Origin: an uncultured Sphingopyxis sp.
GTDB taxonomy: Bacteria > Pseudomonadota > Alphaproteobacteria > Sphingomonadales > Sphingomonadaceae
NCBI RefSeq assembly: GCF_900078365.1
Contig: NZ_LT598653.1
Coordinates: forward strand, 2,542,001-2,606,000
Direction: 5' to 3'
Length of the DNA: 64,000 nucleotides
Positions 17,133-24,784 of the stretch are shown here, piece by piece. Under the pieces are notes generated by a model, which worked only from the letters and a program-made list of their open reading frames with translations, was not told the DNA's origin and did not search any database. The translations under genes were made by a program, and so were the position numbers. Numbering within the stretch: the first letter of the stretch is position 1; every line of letters starts with the position of its first letter.

Positions 17133-17780
17133 ATGCCCGTCCTGCGCCAGGTCCCCCGCTCCGAAGTCACCGACGAGACCGTCCTTGCCTATTACAACCG
17201 CCTGTTCGGCGACCGCGATCCCGTCGCCGAGCCAGGCACCGCGACCGGCACGCCCGGCGACTGGTGGACGGTGTTCGCGCTCTCGCCCGATATTTTCGAG
17301 CATGCGGTCAAGGGCTTCGCCGTCTACCGCAACCCGGCGCGCACGATCGACCCGGTGCTCCGCGAGCTCGGTCAGACCCGCGCGGGCTGGGTCAAGGGCA
17401 GCCAGTTCGTCTTTTCGCAGCACTGCAAGTCGCTCCGCGGCCTCGGCGTCAGCGAGGAGAAGATTGCCGCCATCGCGCACTGGCAGGTCGCCGACTGCTA
17501 TGACGAGCAGGAGCGCGCGGTGCTCGCCTATGCCGACTGCCTGAGCCAGGCTGGGGGCCGCGTTCCGCTCGAGATATTCGACAAGCTCAAGACCTTCTGG
17601 AACGACGAGCAGATTTTCGAATTCACCTACATCACTTGTCTCTATGACATGCACGCGGTGATCACGCGCGCGCTGCGCATGGAATATGACGCGCGCGAAG
17701 ACCCGATCGTCGAGATCGCGGCACCCGAAGGCTTCAGCGCCGCCGACTTCCTCAGCGCCCCGCGGCCGGCAAACGGATGA
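17133..17780 (+). CDS. Carboxymuconolactone decarboxylase/AhpD-like protein
   Basis: A 215-residue all-helical protein of the CMD/AhpD superfamily. The core segment GSQFVFSQHCKSLRGLGVSE followed by EKIAAIAHW matches the family pattern with His and Cys in the central helix, although the AhpD CxxC pair is absent. The C-terminal half is YITCLYDMHAVITRALRMEY. ATG at 17133 follows GAGGAG. It overlaps the SMP-30 gene by 4 nt. The family includes decarboxylases and peroxidase partners; many catabolic members have no assigned reaction. A decarboxylation or hydrolytic step linked to the downstream lactonase is plausible. Confidence 0.82.
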   Translation: MPVLRQVPRSEVTDETVLAYYNRLFGDRDPVAEPGTATGTPGDWWTVFALSPDIFEHAVKGFAVYRNPARTIDPVLRELGQTRAGWVKGSQFVFSQHCKSLRGLGVSEEKIAAIAHWQVADCYDEQERAVLAYADCLSQAGGRVPLEIFDKLKTFWNDEQIFEFTYITCLYDMHAVITRALRMEYDAREDPIVEIAAPEGFSAADFLSAPRPANG

Positions 17781-18703
17781 GCGGTTACGGCCCGCCCGAG
17801 GTCGTCGCGACAGGCCTTCGCTTCCCCGAAGGCCCGGTGCCGATGCCCGATGGCTCGGTGCTGCTCGTCGAAATCGCGCGCGGGACGCTGACGCGCGTCG
17901 CCCCCGATGGCGAGCTTTCAGTCGTCGCCGAACTCGGCGGCGGTCCGAACGGGCTTGCGATCGGGCCAGATGGCGCCGCCTATGTGTGCAACAATGGCGG
18001 ATTCGAGTGGATCGAGGCGGGTCCCCTCCTCTTCCCCGGCCATGCGGCGAACGAAGCCGCGTGCGGGTCGATCCAGCGCGTCGACCTGACGACCGGCGCG
18101 GTGACGACGCTTTACGACAGTTTCGAGGGCGAGCGGCTGAAAGGCCCCAACGACATCGTCTTCGATGCAAGCGGCGGTTTCTGGTTCACCGATCACGGGC
18201 AGGTTCGCGCCAGCGGCCGCGACCATGGCGCCATCTATTATGCCGCCGCCGACGGATCGCGGATCAGCCGCCAGCGCGCCGACATGATGGGCCCGAACGG
18301 TATCGGCCTGTCGCCCGACGGCCGGACGCTCCATGTCAGCGAGACGATGACCGCGCGTGTCTGGGCGATGGACATCGTCGCACCCGGCGAACTTGCGCCG
18401 CCGCCGCCGTGGGCGCCGGGCCGCTTCGTCGGCACGCCGCCCGCCTTTCGCCTGCTCGACAGCCTCGCGATCGAGGAAAGCGGACGCATCTGCGTCGGGA
18501 CGATGGTCGAGGGCGGGGTCACGATATTCGACCCCGATGGCGGCGGATCGGAGTTCGTCCCGCTCCCCGACGTCGGCATCACCAATATCGCCTTCGGCGG
18601 CGCCGATCGCCGCGACGCCTGGATCACGGCGTCGACCACCGGCACGCTCTATCGCGTCCGCTGGCCGCGCCCCGGGTTGCCACCTTGCCAATCGTCAACT
18701 TAA
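17777..18703 (+). CDS. SMP-30/gluconolactonase family lactonase
   Basis: Six-bladed beta-propeller lactonase of 308 residues. The metal site residues typical of SMP-30 are suggested by RFPEGPVPMPDGSVLLVE (Glu), GGPNGLAIGPDG, KGPNDIVFDASGGFWFTD (Asn, Asp) and GPNGIGLSPDGRTLHVSET. It ends the five-gene operon that starts at 14537. The predicted reaction is opening of a sugar or small-molecule lactone by a divalent metal. No intrinsic terminator is obvious in the 46 bp before the next gene, so read-through into the GST is possible. Confidence 0.88.
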   Translation: MSGYGPPEVVATGLRFPEGPVPMPDGSVLLVEIARGTLTRVAPDGELSVVAELGGGPNGLAIGPDGAAYVCNNGGFEWIEAGPLLFPGHAANEAACGSIQRVDLTTGAVTTLYDSFEGERLKGPNDIVFDASGGFWFTDHGQVRASGRDHGAIYYAAADGSRISRQRADMMGPNGIGLSPDGRTLHVSETMTARVWAMDIVAPGELAPPPPWAPGRFVGTPPAFRLLDSLAIEESGRICVGTMVEGGVTIFDPDGGGSEFVPLPDVGITNIAFGGADRRDAWITASTTGTLYRVRWPRPGLPPCQSST

Positions 18704-18749
18704 TTGACGATTATGTCGAAAAATGATAAGACTCGCGTGAGAGGACAGA

Positions 18750-19370
18750 ATGAAATTCTATAATAGCGTCGGCCCCAACCCGCGCGTCGTGAAGCTGTTC
18801 ATGGCCGAAAAGGGTATCGAGATCCCCGAGGTCACCGTCGACCTGCGCGGCGGCGAGAACCGGTGTGCGCCCTATAATGTCGATGTGAACCCGGCCGGAC
18901 AGACGCCCGCGCTCGAACTCGACGACGGCAGCACCCTTTGCGAGATCACCGCGATCTGCGAATATCTCGACGAGAAATACCCCGAGCCCACGCTGATCGG
19001 TTCGACGGCCGAAGAACGCGCCAACACGCGCATGTGGACGCGGCGCATCGACCTCAAGATTTGCGAGCCGCTGACCAACGGCTTCCGCTTCGCCGAAGGG
19101 CTGCCCTTGTTCGAAGCGCGGCTGCGCTGCCTGCCCGAAGCGGCCGAAGGGCTGAAAGCGACCGCGCAGGATGGGATAAGCTGGCTCGACGCGCAGATCG
19201 CCGGGCGCGAATATATCGCGGGCGACGCCCTCGGCCTCGCCGACATCATGCTGTTCGCATTCCTCGATTTCGGCGCGTCGGTCGGCCAGCCGATCGCCCC
19301 CGCCAACACGAATATTCTCGGCTGGTACGAGCGGATGAAAAGCCGCCCCAGCGTCACCGCAAACGCATAA
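18750..19370 (+). CDS. Glutathione transferase family protein
   Basis: GST of 206 residues, of a different type from the three Nu-like enzymes: it starts FYNSVGPNPRVVKLFMAEKG, has NPAGQTPALELDDG (cis-Pro) and ITAICEYLDEKYP. The helical domain has DALGLADIMLFAFLDFG. It has an AGAGGA ribosome-binding site. It precedes a VOC-family gene by 8 nt and the two appear to be an operon. Activity towards an electrophile or a maleylacetoacetate-type isomerisation is possible; not assigned. Confidence 0.88.
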   Translation: MKFYNSVGPNPRVVKLFMAEKGIEIPEVTVDLRGGENRCAPYNVDVNPAGQTPALELDDGSTLCEITAICEYLDEKYPEPTLIGSTAEERANTRMWTRRIDLKICEPLTNGFRFAEGLPLFEARLRCLPEAAEGLKATAQDGISWLDAQIAGREYIAGDALGLADIMLFAFLDFGASVGQPIAPANTNILGWYERMKSRPSVTANA

Positions 19371-19378
19371 GGAGACGG

Positions 19379-19975
19379 ATGATGGCTGCAACGAATAGCG
19401 AGTTCGAATTCTGCGGGGTCAATCACCTCGCGCTCGTGTGCAAGGATATGGCGCGAACGGTCGAATTCTACCGCGACAAGCTCGGCATGCCGCTCACCAA
19501 GACAATCGACCTTCCCGGCGGGCGCGGCCAGCATTTCTTCTTCGACATCGGCAACGGCGACAGCCTCGCCTTTTTCTGGTTCCCTGATGCGCCCGAAGCG
19601 GTTCCGGGCATTTCGGCGCCCGCCGCGCTGCCGACGCGGGGCAGCTTCGTGTCGGCGCACGGGTCGATGAACCATATCGCGATCAACGTCCGCGCCGACA
19701 AGTTCGACGAATATTACAACCGGCTGATCGAGAAGGGCATCGAGGTCACGCCGGTGCTGAACCACGACGACAGCCCGACGCAATCGTCGGCCGAACTACA
19801 CCCCGGCGTCTTCGTGCGCTCGGTCTATTTCTTCGACCCCGACGGCGTCTGCCTCGAATTTGCGGCGTGGACCAAGACCTTCGACGAAAGCGACGTCGCG
19901 CACGATCCGGTGCAGGCCGACGGCACGAAGCGCGAAGGCTTCATCGTCGGCCGCACGCCGGTGCCCGCCGAATAG
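19379..19975 (+). CDS. VOC-family (glyoxalase/dioxygenase fold) protein
   Basis: A 198-residue vicinal-oxygen-chelate protein with two beta-alpha-beta-beta-beta modules. Module 1 has VNHLALVCKDMARTVEFYRD and LGMPL; module 2 begins MNHIAINVRADKFDEYY and ends FDPDGVCLEFAAWT, with candidate metal ligands His (VNHL), His (MNHI) and Glu (CLEF). It follows a GST by 8 nt, so a glutathione-dependent lyase/isomerase role like glyoxalase I is one option; extradiol-type dioxygenase is another. The start is ATG at 19379 or 19382 (GGAG 4 or 7 nt upstream). A strong terminator follows at 20011. Confidence 0.87.
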   Translation: MMAATNSEFEFCGVNHLALVCKDMARTVEFYRDKLGMPLTKTIDLPGGRGQHFFFDIGNGDSLAFFWFPDAPEAVPGISAPAALPTRGSFVSAHGSMNHIAINVRADKFDEYYNRLIEKGIEVTPVLNHDDSPTQSSAELHPGVFVRSVYFFDPDGVCLEFAAWTKTFDESDVAHDPVQADGTKREGFIVGRTPVPAE

Positions 19976-20010
19976 ATATTCCCGACGACACCACTGGGAA
20001 CTCCTCCTGG

Positions 20011-20038
20011 ACCCGGCCTTTGGCCGGGTTCTTTTTTT
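20011..20038 (+). terminator. Rho-independent terminator after the VOC gene
   Basis: Perfect stem ACCCGGCC / GGCCGGGT (20011-20018 with 20022-20029, loop TTT) followed by a run of seven T at 20032-20038. It ends the rightward transcript of the 14.5-20 kb genes. Confidence 0.92.
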
Positions 20039-20103
20039 GGGGGGGCAGCGAATGGCGGGTTTCGACCGGTAGCGGCTATGGCCGGGTAGGCGGCTTTGAA
20101 TAG

Positions 20104-20174
20104 GATTCGCGCAGAGGCGCAGAGATCGCAGAGATGCCCCCCCTCTTTGCGCTCTCTGCGCCTCTGCGCGAATC
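20104..20174. repeat. 21-bp perfect inverted repeat, 29-nt loop
   Basis: GATTCGCGCAGAGGCGCAGAG at 20104-20124 (first 20: GATTCGCGCAGAGGCGCAGA) pairs exactly with 20154-20174. It lies in the gene-free 19976-20342 stretch between a terminator and a REP-like palindrome. No ORF fits. Perhaps a mobile palindromic element or a transcript-end hairpin. Confidence 0.75.
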
Positions 20175-20223
20175 TTATAATTTGCTACGTTCGACCGGTT
20201 GCTGCGCCTCCGCTCTCACACTT

Positions 20224-20302
20224 CGTCATTCCCGCGAAAGCGGGAACCCAGCGCGTGCGTCGGCTGACCCCACACTGGGTTCCCGCTTTCGCGGGAATGA
20301 CG
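20224..20302. repeat. REP-like palindrome, second copy
   Basis: The same arms as 13583-13654 (CGTCATTCCCGCGAAAGCGG and reverse complement, extended to GGGTTCCCGC), with a different loop. Located between convergent genes, 40 nt from the stop of the acyl-CoA ligase. Confidence 0.85.
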
Positions 20303-20342
20303 AATGTTGGGAACGGCAGTTCCACACCGCAAGGCGGAGGTT

Positions 20343-21908
20343 CTACCCCACCGCGCGGTCGCGGCCTTCCCAATAGGGCGCGCGCAGTTCGCGGCGCAGC
20401 ACCTTGCCCGACGGGTTGCGCGGCAGCGCGTCGATAAACTCAATGCTTTTCGGCACCTTGTACGCCGCGATGCGCTCGCGCGCCCAGGCGACAATCCCGG
20501 CCGGGTCGAGCGCCGCGCCCGCGGCGGGAACGATCAGCGCCTTGACGCTCTCGCCCCATTTGTCGTCGGGAACGCCGATCACCGCGACGTCGGCGACGCC
20601 GGGGCAGCCCATGATCGCGCTTTCGACCTCGGCCGGATAGACATTCTCGCCTCCCGACACGATCATGTCCTTGATCCGGTCGTGGACATAATAAAAGCCA
20701 TCGGCGTCGCGATAGCCGACATCACCGGTGTGGAGCCAGCCGCCCGCGAGCGTCTCTTCGGTCGCCGCGGCGCGGTTCCAATAGCCTTTCATCACGATGC
20801 CGCCGCGGATGGCGATCTCGCCGATCTCGCCTTCGCCGAGTTCGCGCCCGTCGCCGCCGAGGATCGCCATCGCGGCGCCGGGCCAGGGCTTGCCGCACGA
20901 GGTGAGCTTGCCCGGCAGATCGTGCGCGGCGGGCGAGAGATAGGAGCCGCCGCCGGCGGATTCGGTCATGCCATAGAATTGCACGAAATCGCAGCCGAAG
21001 GCCCGGCGCGCGCGGCGCAGCACATCCTCGGCGATCGGCGATGCTCCATAGGCGATCGACTTGAGCTGCGGATAGGGCGCTCCCTCCGCATCGGGCTGGA
21101 GCAGCATCATCTGGATCATCGCGGGGGCGAGGAAGGCGTGCGCGACATCCTCCTCGCGCAGCATGCGCACCGCATCGGACGCCGCGAAATCCTTGACGAG
21201 GACGAGGCGGCCGCCTTGCGCGAGCCCCGAGAAGCTGACGTTGGTGCCCGCGACGTGGAACAGCGGCATGACGATCATTACCGTCTCGTCCTCGCCATAG
21301 GCGAAGCCGTCGACCTCGGTCGCGGCCTCGAGGAAGGTGCGGTAATTGGCGTTCGTCAGCACGACGCCCTTGGGCCGCCCGGTCGTGCCGCTGGTGTAGA
21401 GCTGGAGCACATCGTCGGCGAGTTGCGGCGCATCGGCGAGCGGCGCATCGGACGCCGCGCCCAACCACGCATCGAAGGGCTCGAACGCCGGGTGTTCGCC
21501 GTAGAGGGCGATCAGCCGCGGCGGTGCCGCGAGATCGGCCACCGCGGCGAGCGCGCAGTCGAAGAAATCTTCGCCGACGAACAGCAGTTTCGGCCCGGCA
21601 TCGCCCAGAATGAAGCCGATCTCGGCGGGCGCGAGGCGGCAGTTGATCGGCGCGAAACAGGCACGGGCGCGCGCGGTTCCGAAGAAGAGCGGATACCAAC
21701 TGTCGTGGTTCTTGGTCAGCGCCGATATGCGGTCGCCGGCTGCGACCCCGGCCGCGACCAGCGCATGTGCGACGCGGTTCGACCGCGCATCGAGTTCGGC
21801 GAAACTCGTCTCGCGGTCTCCGAATTTCACCGCGGTCGCCTGCCCCCGCATGCGCGCCTGCGCCGCCGGAATGTCCGCCAGCGTCCGGATGGCCTCCAGA
21901 TCGATCAT
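20343..21908 (-). CDS. Acyl-CoA ligase (AMP-forming)
   Basis: ANL-superfamily ligase of 521 residues, ATP-dependent activation of a carboxylic acid to acyl-CoA. Motifs: P-loop-like YTSGTTGRPKGVVLT, GMTESAGG, the hinge WLHTGDVGYRDADGFYYVHD, and the C-terminal catalytic Lys in PRNPSGKVLRREL. It resembles long-chain or aromatic-acid ligases of the FadD3/FadD13 type. Divergent from the MetE-like gene, with operator-like site E between. With the second ligase at 28259 and the CoA-transferase at 6665 there are three ways to load CoA in this island. Substrate unknown. Confidence 0.93.
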   Translation of the reverse strand: MIDLEAIRTLADIPAAQARMRGQATAVKFGDRETSFAELDARSNRVAHALVAAGVAAGDRISALTKNHDSWYPLFFGTARARACFAPINCRLAPAEIGFILGDAGPKLLFVGEDFFDCALAAVADLAAPPRLIALYGEHPAFEPFDAWLGAASDAPLADAPQLADDVLQLYTSGTTGRPKGVVLTNANYRTFLEAATEVDGFAYGEDETVMIVMPLFHVAGTNVSFSGLAQGGRLVLVKDFAASDAVRMLREEDVAHAFLAPAMIQMMLLQPDAEGAPYPQLKSIAYGASPIAEDVLRRARRAFGCDFVQFYGMTESAGGGSYLSPAAHDLPGKLTSCGKPWPGAAMAILGGDGRELGEGEIGEIAIRGGIVMKGYWNRAAATEETLAGGWLHTGDVGYRDADGFYYVHDRIKDMIVSGGENVYPAEVESAIMGCPGVADVAVIGVPDDKWGESVKALIVPAAGAALDPAGIVAWARERIAAYKVPKSIEFIDALPRNPSGKVLRRELRAPYWEGRDRAVG

Positions 21909-21943
21909 TTTGCTCTCCCACGCTCGTTTCGACTTGAATTAGA

Positions 21944-21958
21944 TAGAATACTAAGCAA
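21944..21958. promoter_or_regulatory. Operator-like site E
   Basis: The minus strand reads TTGCTTAGTATTCTA, matching CTTAGTATnCTA of the shared motif. It lies between the divergent acyl-CoA ligase (start 21908) and MetE-like (start 21994) genes. Confidence 0.5.
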
Positions 21959-21993
21959 ATGTTTGACCAGCCCAAAAATCGAGAGGATTGGCC

Positions 21994-23046
21994 TTGTTCG
22001 ACCACCCCTTATTGCCGACGACGATCGTCGGAAGCTACCCCCAGCCCGACTGGCTGATCGACCGCTTGGCGCTGAAGGCCGGCCTGCCACCGCGCGTCCG
22101 CGCCGAGACGCTGTGGCGCATCCCCGAACCCTGGCTCGCGGATGCACAGGAAGCCGCGACGCTGATGGCGATCCGCGATCAGGAAGAACTCGGCATCGAC
22201 ATCGTCGGCGACGGCGAAATGCGCCGCGAAAGCTATTCGAACCGGCTCGCGACGGCATTGTCGGGAATCGACCGCGAGAAGCACGGCACCGCGATCGACC
22301 GCACCGGCAACGCGAATCCGGTGCCGCTCGTCTCGGGCCCGATCCGCCGCGTCGCGCCGATCGAGGCGCAGGATGCCGCTTTCCTGCGCCGTCATTCGAC
22401 GAAACCGGTGAAGCTCACCCTGCCCGGCCCCTTCACGATGACGCAGCAGGCGGAGAATGGCTATTATCCCGACGCGCGCGCGCTCGCGATGGATTATGCC
22501 GACGCGGTCAATGCCGAGGTGAAGGACCTGTTCGCGGCGGGAGTCGACGTCGTCCAGCTCGACGAACCCTATCTGCAGGCGCGCGCCGCCGAGGCGAACA
22601 GCTATGCGATCGAGGCGATCAACCGCGCACTCGACGGCGTCGGCGGCACGACCGCGCTGCACATCTGCTTCGGCTATGCGATGGTCCATCATGGCGCGGG
22701 CGCGACGGGGCCGAAACCGAAGGCTTATGACTTCCTTGCCGAGCTCGAAGCCTCGGCGATCGACGTGATTTCGATCGAGGCCGCGCAGCCGGGGCTCGAC
22801 CCCGCGATCCTCGCCGAGCTGCCGACCAAGACGATCATGTACGGCGTGCTCGACCTGTCGATCCCCGAGGTCGAAACGCCCGAGGTCGTCGCGGGGCGCA
22901 TCCGCGAGGCGCTACGTTACGTCGACGCCGAACGGCTGTGGGTCGCGCCCGACTGCGGGATGAAATATCACAGCCGCGAACATAGCCAAGCGAAGCTGAA
23001 GGCGATGGTCGATGGCGCGGCGATGGTGCGGGCGGAGCTCAAATAG
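21994..23046 (+). CDS. MetE-C-like methyl/alkyl transferase, stand-alone
   Basis: A 350-residue TIM-barrel protein resembling only the C-terminal catalytic half of cobalamin-independent methionine synthase. The zinc site appears intact: His223 and Cys225 in LHICFGY, Glu262 in ISIEAAQPG, and Cys321 in APDCGMK. The N-terminus has the typical GSYPQPDWL. Full MetE is about 750 residues, so this is a short family member (a group that also holds epoxyalkane:coenzyme M transferase). In the island it may transfer a methyl group from, or a thiol to, a pathway intermediate. The TTG at 21994 (GAGAGG 7 nt upstream) is preferred to TTG at 21988, which is too close to that site. Confidence 0.85.
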   Translation: MFDHPLLPTTIVGSYPQPDWLIDRLALKAGLPPRVRAETLWRIPEPWLADAQEAATLMAIRDQEELGIDIVGDGEMRRESYSNRLATALSGIDREKHGTAIDRTGNANPVPLVSGPIRRVAPIEAQDAAFLRRHSTKPVKLTLPGPFTMTQQAENGYYPDARALAMDYADAVNAEVKDLFAAGVDVVQLDEPYLQARAAEANSYAIEAINRALDGVGGTTALHICFGYAMVHHGAGATGPKPKAYDFLAELEASAIDVISIEAAQPGLDPAILAELPTKTIMYGVLDLSIPEVETPEVVAGRIREALRYVDAERLWVAPDCGMKYHSREHSQAKLKAMVDGAAMVRAELK

Positions 23047-23049
23047 CTC

Positions 23050-23170
23050 TTCTCCCCTCCCGCAGGCGGAGGGGTTGGGGGTGGGCAGCGACGCTGCGTT
23101 CAGCCCACCCCGCTGCGACTAACGAGCAAGCTCGTAAGTCTCGCTGCCCCTCCCGCTTGCGGGAGGGGAG
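23050..23170. repeat. Long imperfect palindrome between convergent genes
   Basis: The arms CTCCCCTCCCGCAGGCGGAG and CTCCCGCTTGCGGGAGGGGA flank nested inverted pairs (GGGTGGGC / GCCCACCC). It is close in style to 8585-8711, including the words GCAGCGAGACTT and its complement. Probable transcript end. Confidence 0.7.
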
Positions 23171-23171
23171 G

Positions 23172-23864
23172 TCAGGCGTCCATAAAATCCGCCAACAACG
23201 GCACCACCGTCTCGGGCGCCTCGACCATCGGCAAATGTCCCGTCCCCGGCACGACCTCGAGCCGCGCCCCCGGGATCGCCTCCGCCATCTCGTCATGATG
23301 CGCGCGGCTGGTGATGCCGTCCTTCTCGCCCCAGATCAGCAGCACCGGCACTGCGATCTCGCCGAGCCGCGGGCGGCTGTCGATGCGCGCCATGATCGCG
23401 CGCTGCTGCGCGAGAAAGGTCTCGGCGCCGGTATCGGCGGCCATCTGCCGCGCGATACTGAGCAACCGCGCATCGCCGCGCTTTTCTTCGGGAAACAGGA
23501 TCGGGATACGCTCCTCGACCACCTGATCGAAATTGCCGCTTTCGACGAGGTCGATATAGCCCTGCCGCCGGGCGGTCTGCGCCGGGCCGTCGGCCGAAGC
23601 GAGCGTCGAGATGAGCGCGAGCTTGGCGACACGTTCGGGGGCGCGACGCATGACCTCAAAGGCGACGAAGCCGCCCATCGCATGACCGATCAGCACGAAT
23701 TTCGGTGGCGCCTTGTCGAGCAGGCGCTGCGCAAAACCCTCGATCCTGTCGTCGCTGCGATTATCGGCGACGATGACTTCGCGGTCGGGCCACGCATCGA
23801 GCAAGGGCTGCCAGACGGCATCGGTCAAAAGCTGGCCGGTTATCAGGACAATAGGGAGCGACAT
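23172..23864 (-). CDS. Alpha/beta hydrolase-fold protein lacking the nucleophile serine
   Basis: A 230-residue alpha/beta hydrolase. The nucleophile elbow reads LIGHAMGGF: Ala62 (codon GCG at 23679-23681) replaces the expected Ser, Asp or Cys. The acid (LIWGEKD) and the histidine (GTGHLPMVEAP) of the triad are present. A similar GHALG elbow is known in RutD-like proteins, so a non-hydrolytic or water-activating function is possible. It is the last of a coupled operon: its ATG overlaps the stop of the D-2-hydroxyacid dehydrogenase (TAATG). Start at 23864 is favoured by this overlap; an upstream in-frame start would add a low-complexity extension. Confidence 0.86.
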   Translation of the reverse strand: MSLPIVLITGQLLTDAVWQPLLDAWPDREVIVADNRSDDRIEGFAQRLLDKAPPKFVLIGHAMGGFVAFEVMRRAPERVAKLALISTLASADGPAQTARRQGYIDLVESGNFDQVVEERIPILFPEEKRGDARLLSIARQMAADTGAETFLAQQRAIMARIDSRPRLGEIAVPVLLIWGEKDGITSRAHHDEMAEAIPGARLEVVPGTGHLPMVEAPETVVPLLADFMDA

Positions 23865-24784
23865 TAGACCACCTGATGAAGAAGTTGATCGCCCGCGACG
23901 AGCCGGCGGCAATTCTCGTGCGCCACCGTCAGGCTGCGCACGAGCGTTTCGGGGGTGAGCCACGCGATATGCGGGGCGAGCACCGTATTGGGCAGGCCGA
24001 GCAGCGGGTTGCCGTGCGGCAGCGGCTCCTCGGCAAAGACGTCGAGGCCGGCGCCGCGCAGATGGCCGGAGGCCAGCGCCTCAACCAATTTTGTTTCGTC
24101 GACCAATTCGCCGCGCGCGGTGTTCACCAGCACCGCACCCTTCTTCATCGCGAAGGGATCGATCGATGCACGCGTCTCTTCGGTGAGCGGGATGTGCAGC
24201 GAAACGATGTCGCATTCCGCGAGCAGCCGGTCGAGCGGCCAGAATTCATAGGGCACGTCGCGCGGACTGCGCGCGGTATAGGCAACCTTCGCCCCCAGTG
24301 CCGCGAGTACCGGAGCGAGCAACTGCGCGGAATTGCCGAAACCCACGAGGCCGACGGTGCGCCCGCCGATTTCGCCCACACTGTCAAGCTCCGACGGATC
24401 GGCGGTCCACCCTTCCCCCGCCCGCGTCCGCGCGTCGAAGAAGCTGGTCCGGCGCAGCACCGCCATCATCAGCGACAGCGCCATTTCGGCGACCGCCCGG
24501 CTGTTGGTGCCGGGCATGTTGCACACCGCGACGCCATGCTCGCGGGCCGCATCGAGCGCGATCGTGTTCACGCCGACGCCCAGCTTCTGGATCAGTTTGA
24601 GCTTCGGCGCCGAAGCGATGAAATCCGGGGTGACGGGAGTGAGGACGTGGAGCAGCGCGGTGATTTCGCCCGCCACCGCGTCGAGCGGCGCGGCCTCATC
24701 GACATGCACGACGACCCCGGGGCCGAGGATCGCATCGACGGCTTCGCGGAAACCCGGGCTGGGGCGGGCGTGGAGGACGATCAT
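23864..24784 (-). CDS. D-2-hydroxyacid dehydrogenase
   Basis: NAD-dependent 2-hydroxyacid dehydrogenase of 306 residues, reversibly oxidising a 2-hydroxy acid or reducing a 2-keto acid. The nucleotide motif is GLVGFGNSAQLLAP (an unusual GxGxxA rather than GxGxxG). The catalytic residues are Arg in VNTARGELVDE, Glu in FAEEPLPHG, and His in LAPHIAWLTPE, all present. It overlaps the enolase-like gene by 4 nt and the following hydrolase by 1 nt. Formation of an enol/keto acid by the upstream enolase-like enzyme followed by reduction here would be a coherent sequence of steps (inference). Confidence 0.9.
   Translation of the reverse strand: MIVLHARPSPGFREAVDAILGPGVVVHVDEAAPLDAVAGEITALLHVLTPVTPDFIASAPKLKLIQKLGVGVNTIALDAAREHGVAVCNMPGTNSRAVAEMALSLMMAVLRRTSFFDARTRAGEGWTADPSELDSVGEIGGRTVGLVGFGNSAQLLAPVLAALGAKVAYTARSPRDVPYEFWPLDRLLAECDIVSLHIPLTEETRASIDPFAMKKGAVLVNTARGELVDETKLVEALASGHLRGAGLDVFAEEPLPHGNPLLGLPNTVLAPHIAWLTPETLVRSLTVAHENCRRLVAGDQLLHQVV

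Noticed and set aside
18704..18749. AT-rich gap before the GST at 18750 as a tenth operator-like site
   Set aside because: It contains TTAATTGACG and ATTATG but no TTAGTAT core and no matching symmetry.
20224..20302. Repeated palindromes as a possible CRISPR array
   Set aside because: Only single palindromic units occur at distant places; there are no regularly spaced direct repeats with unique spacers and no cas genes.
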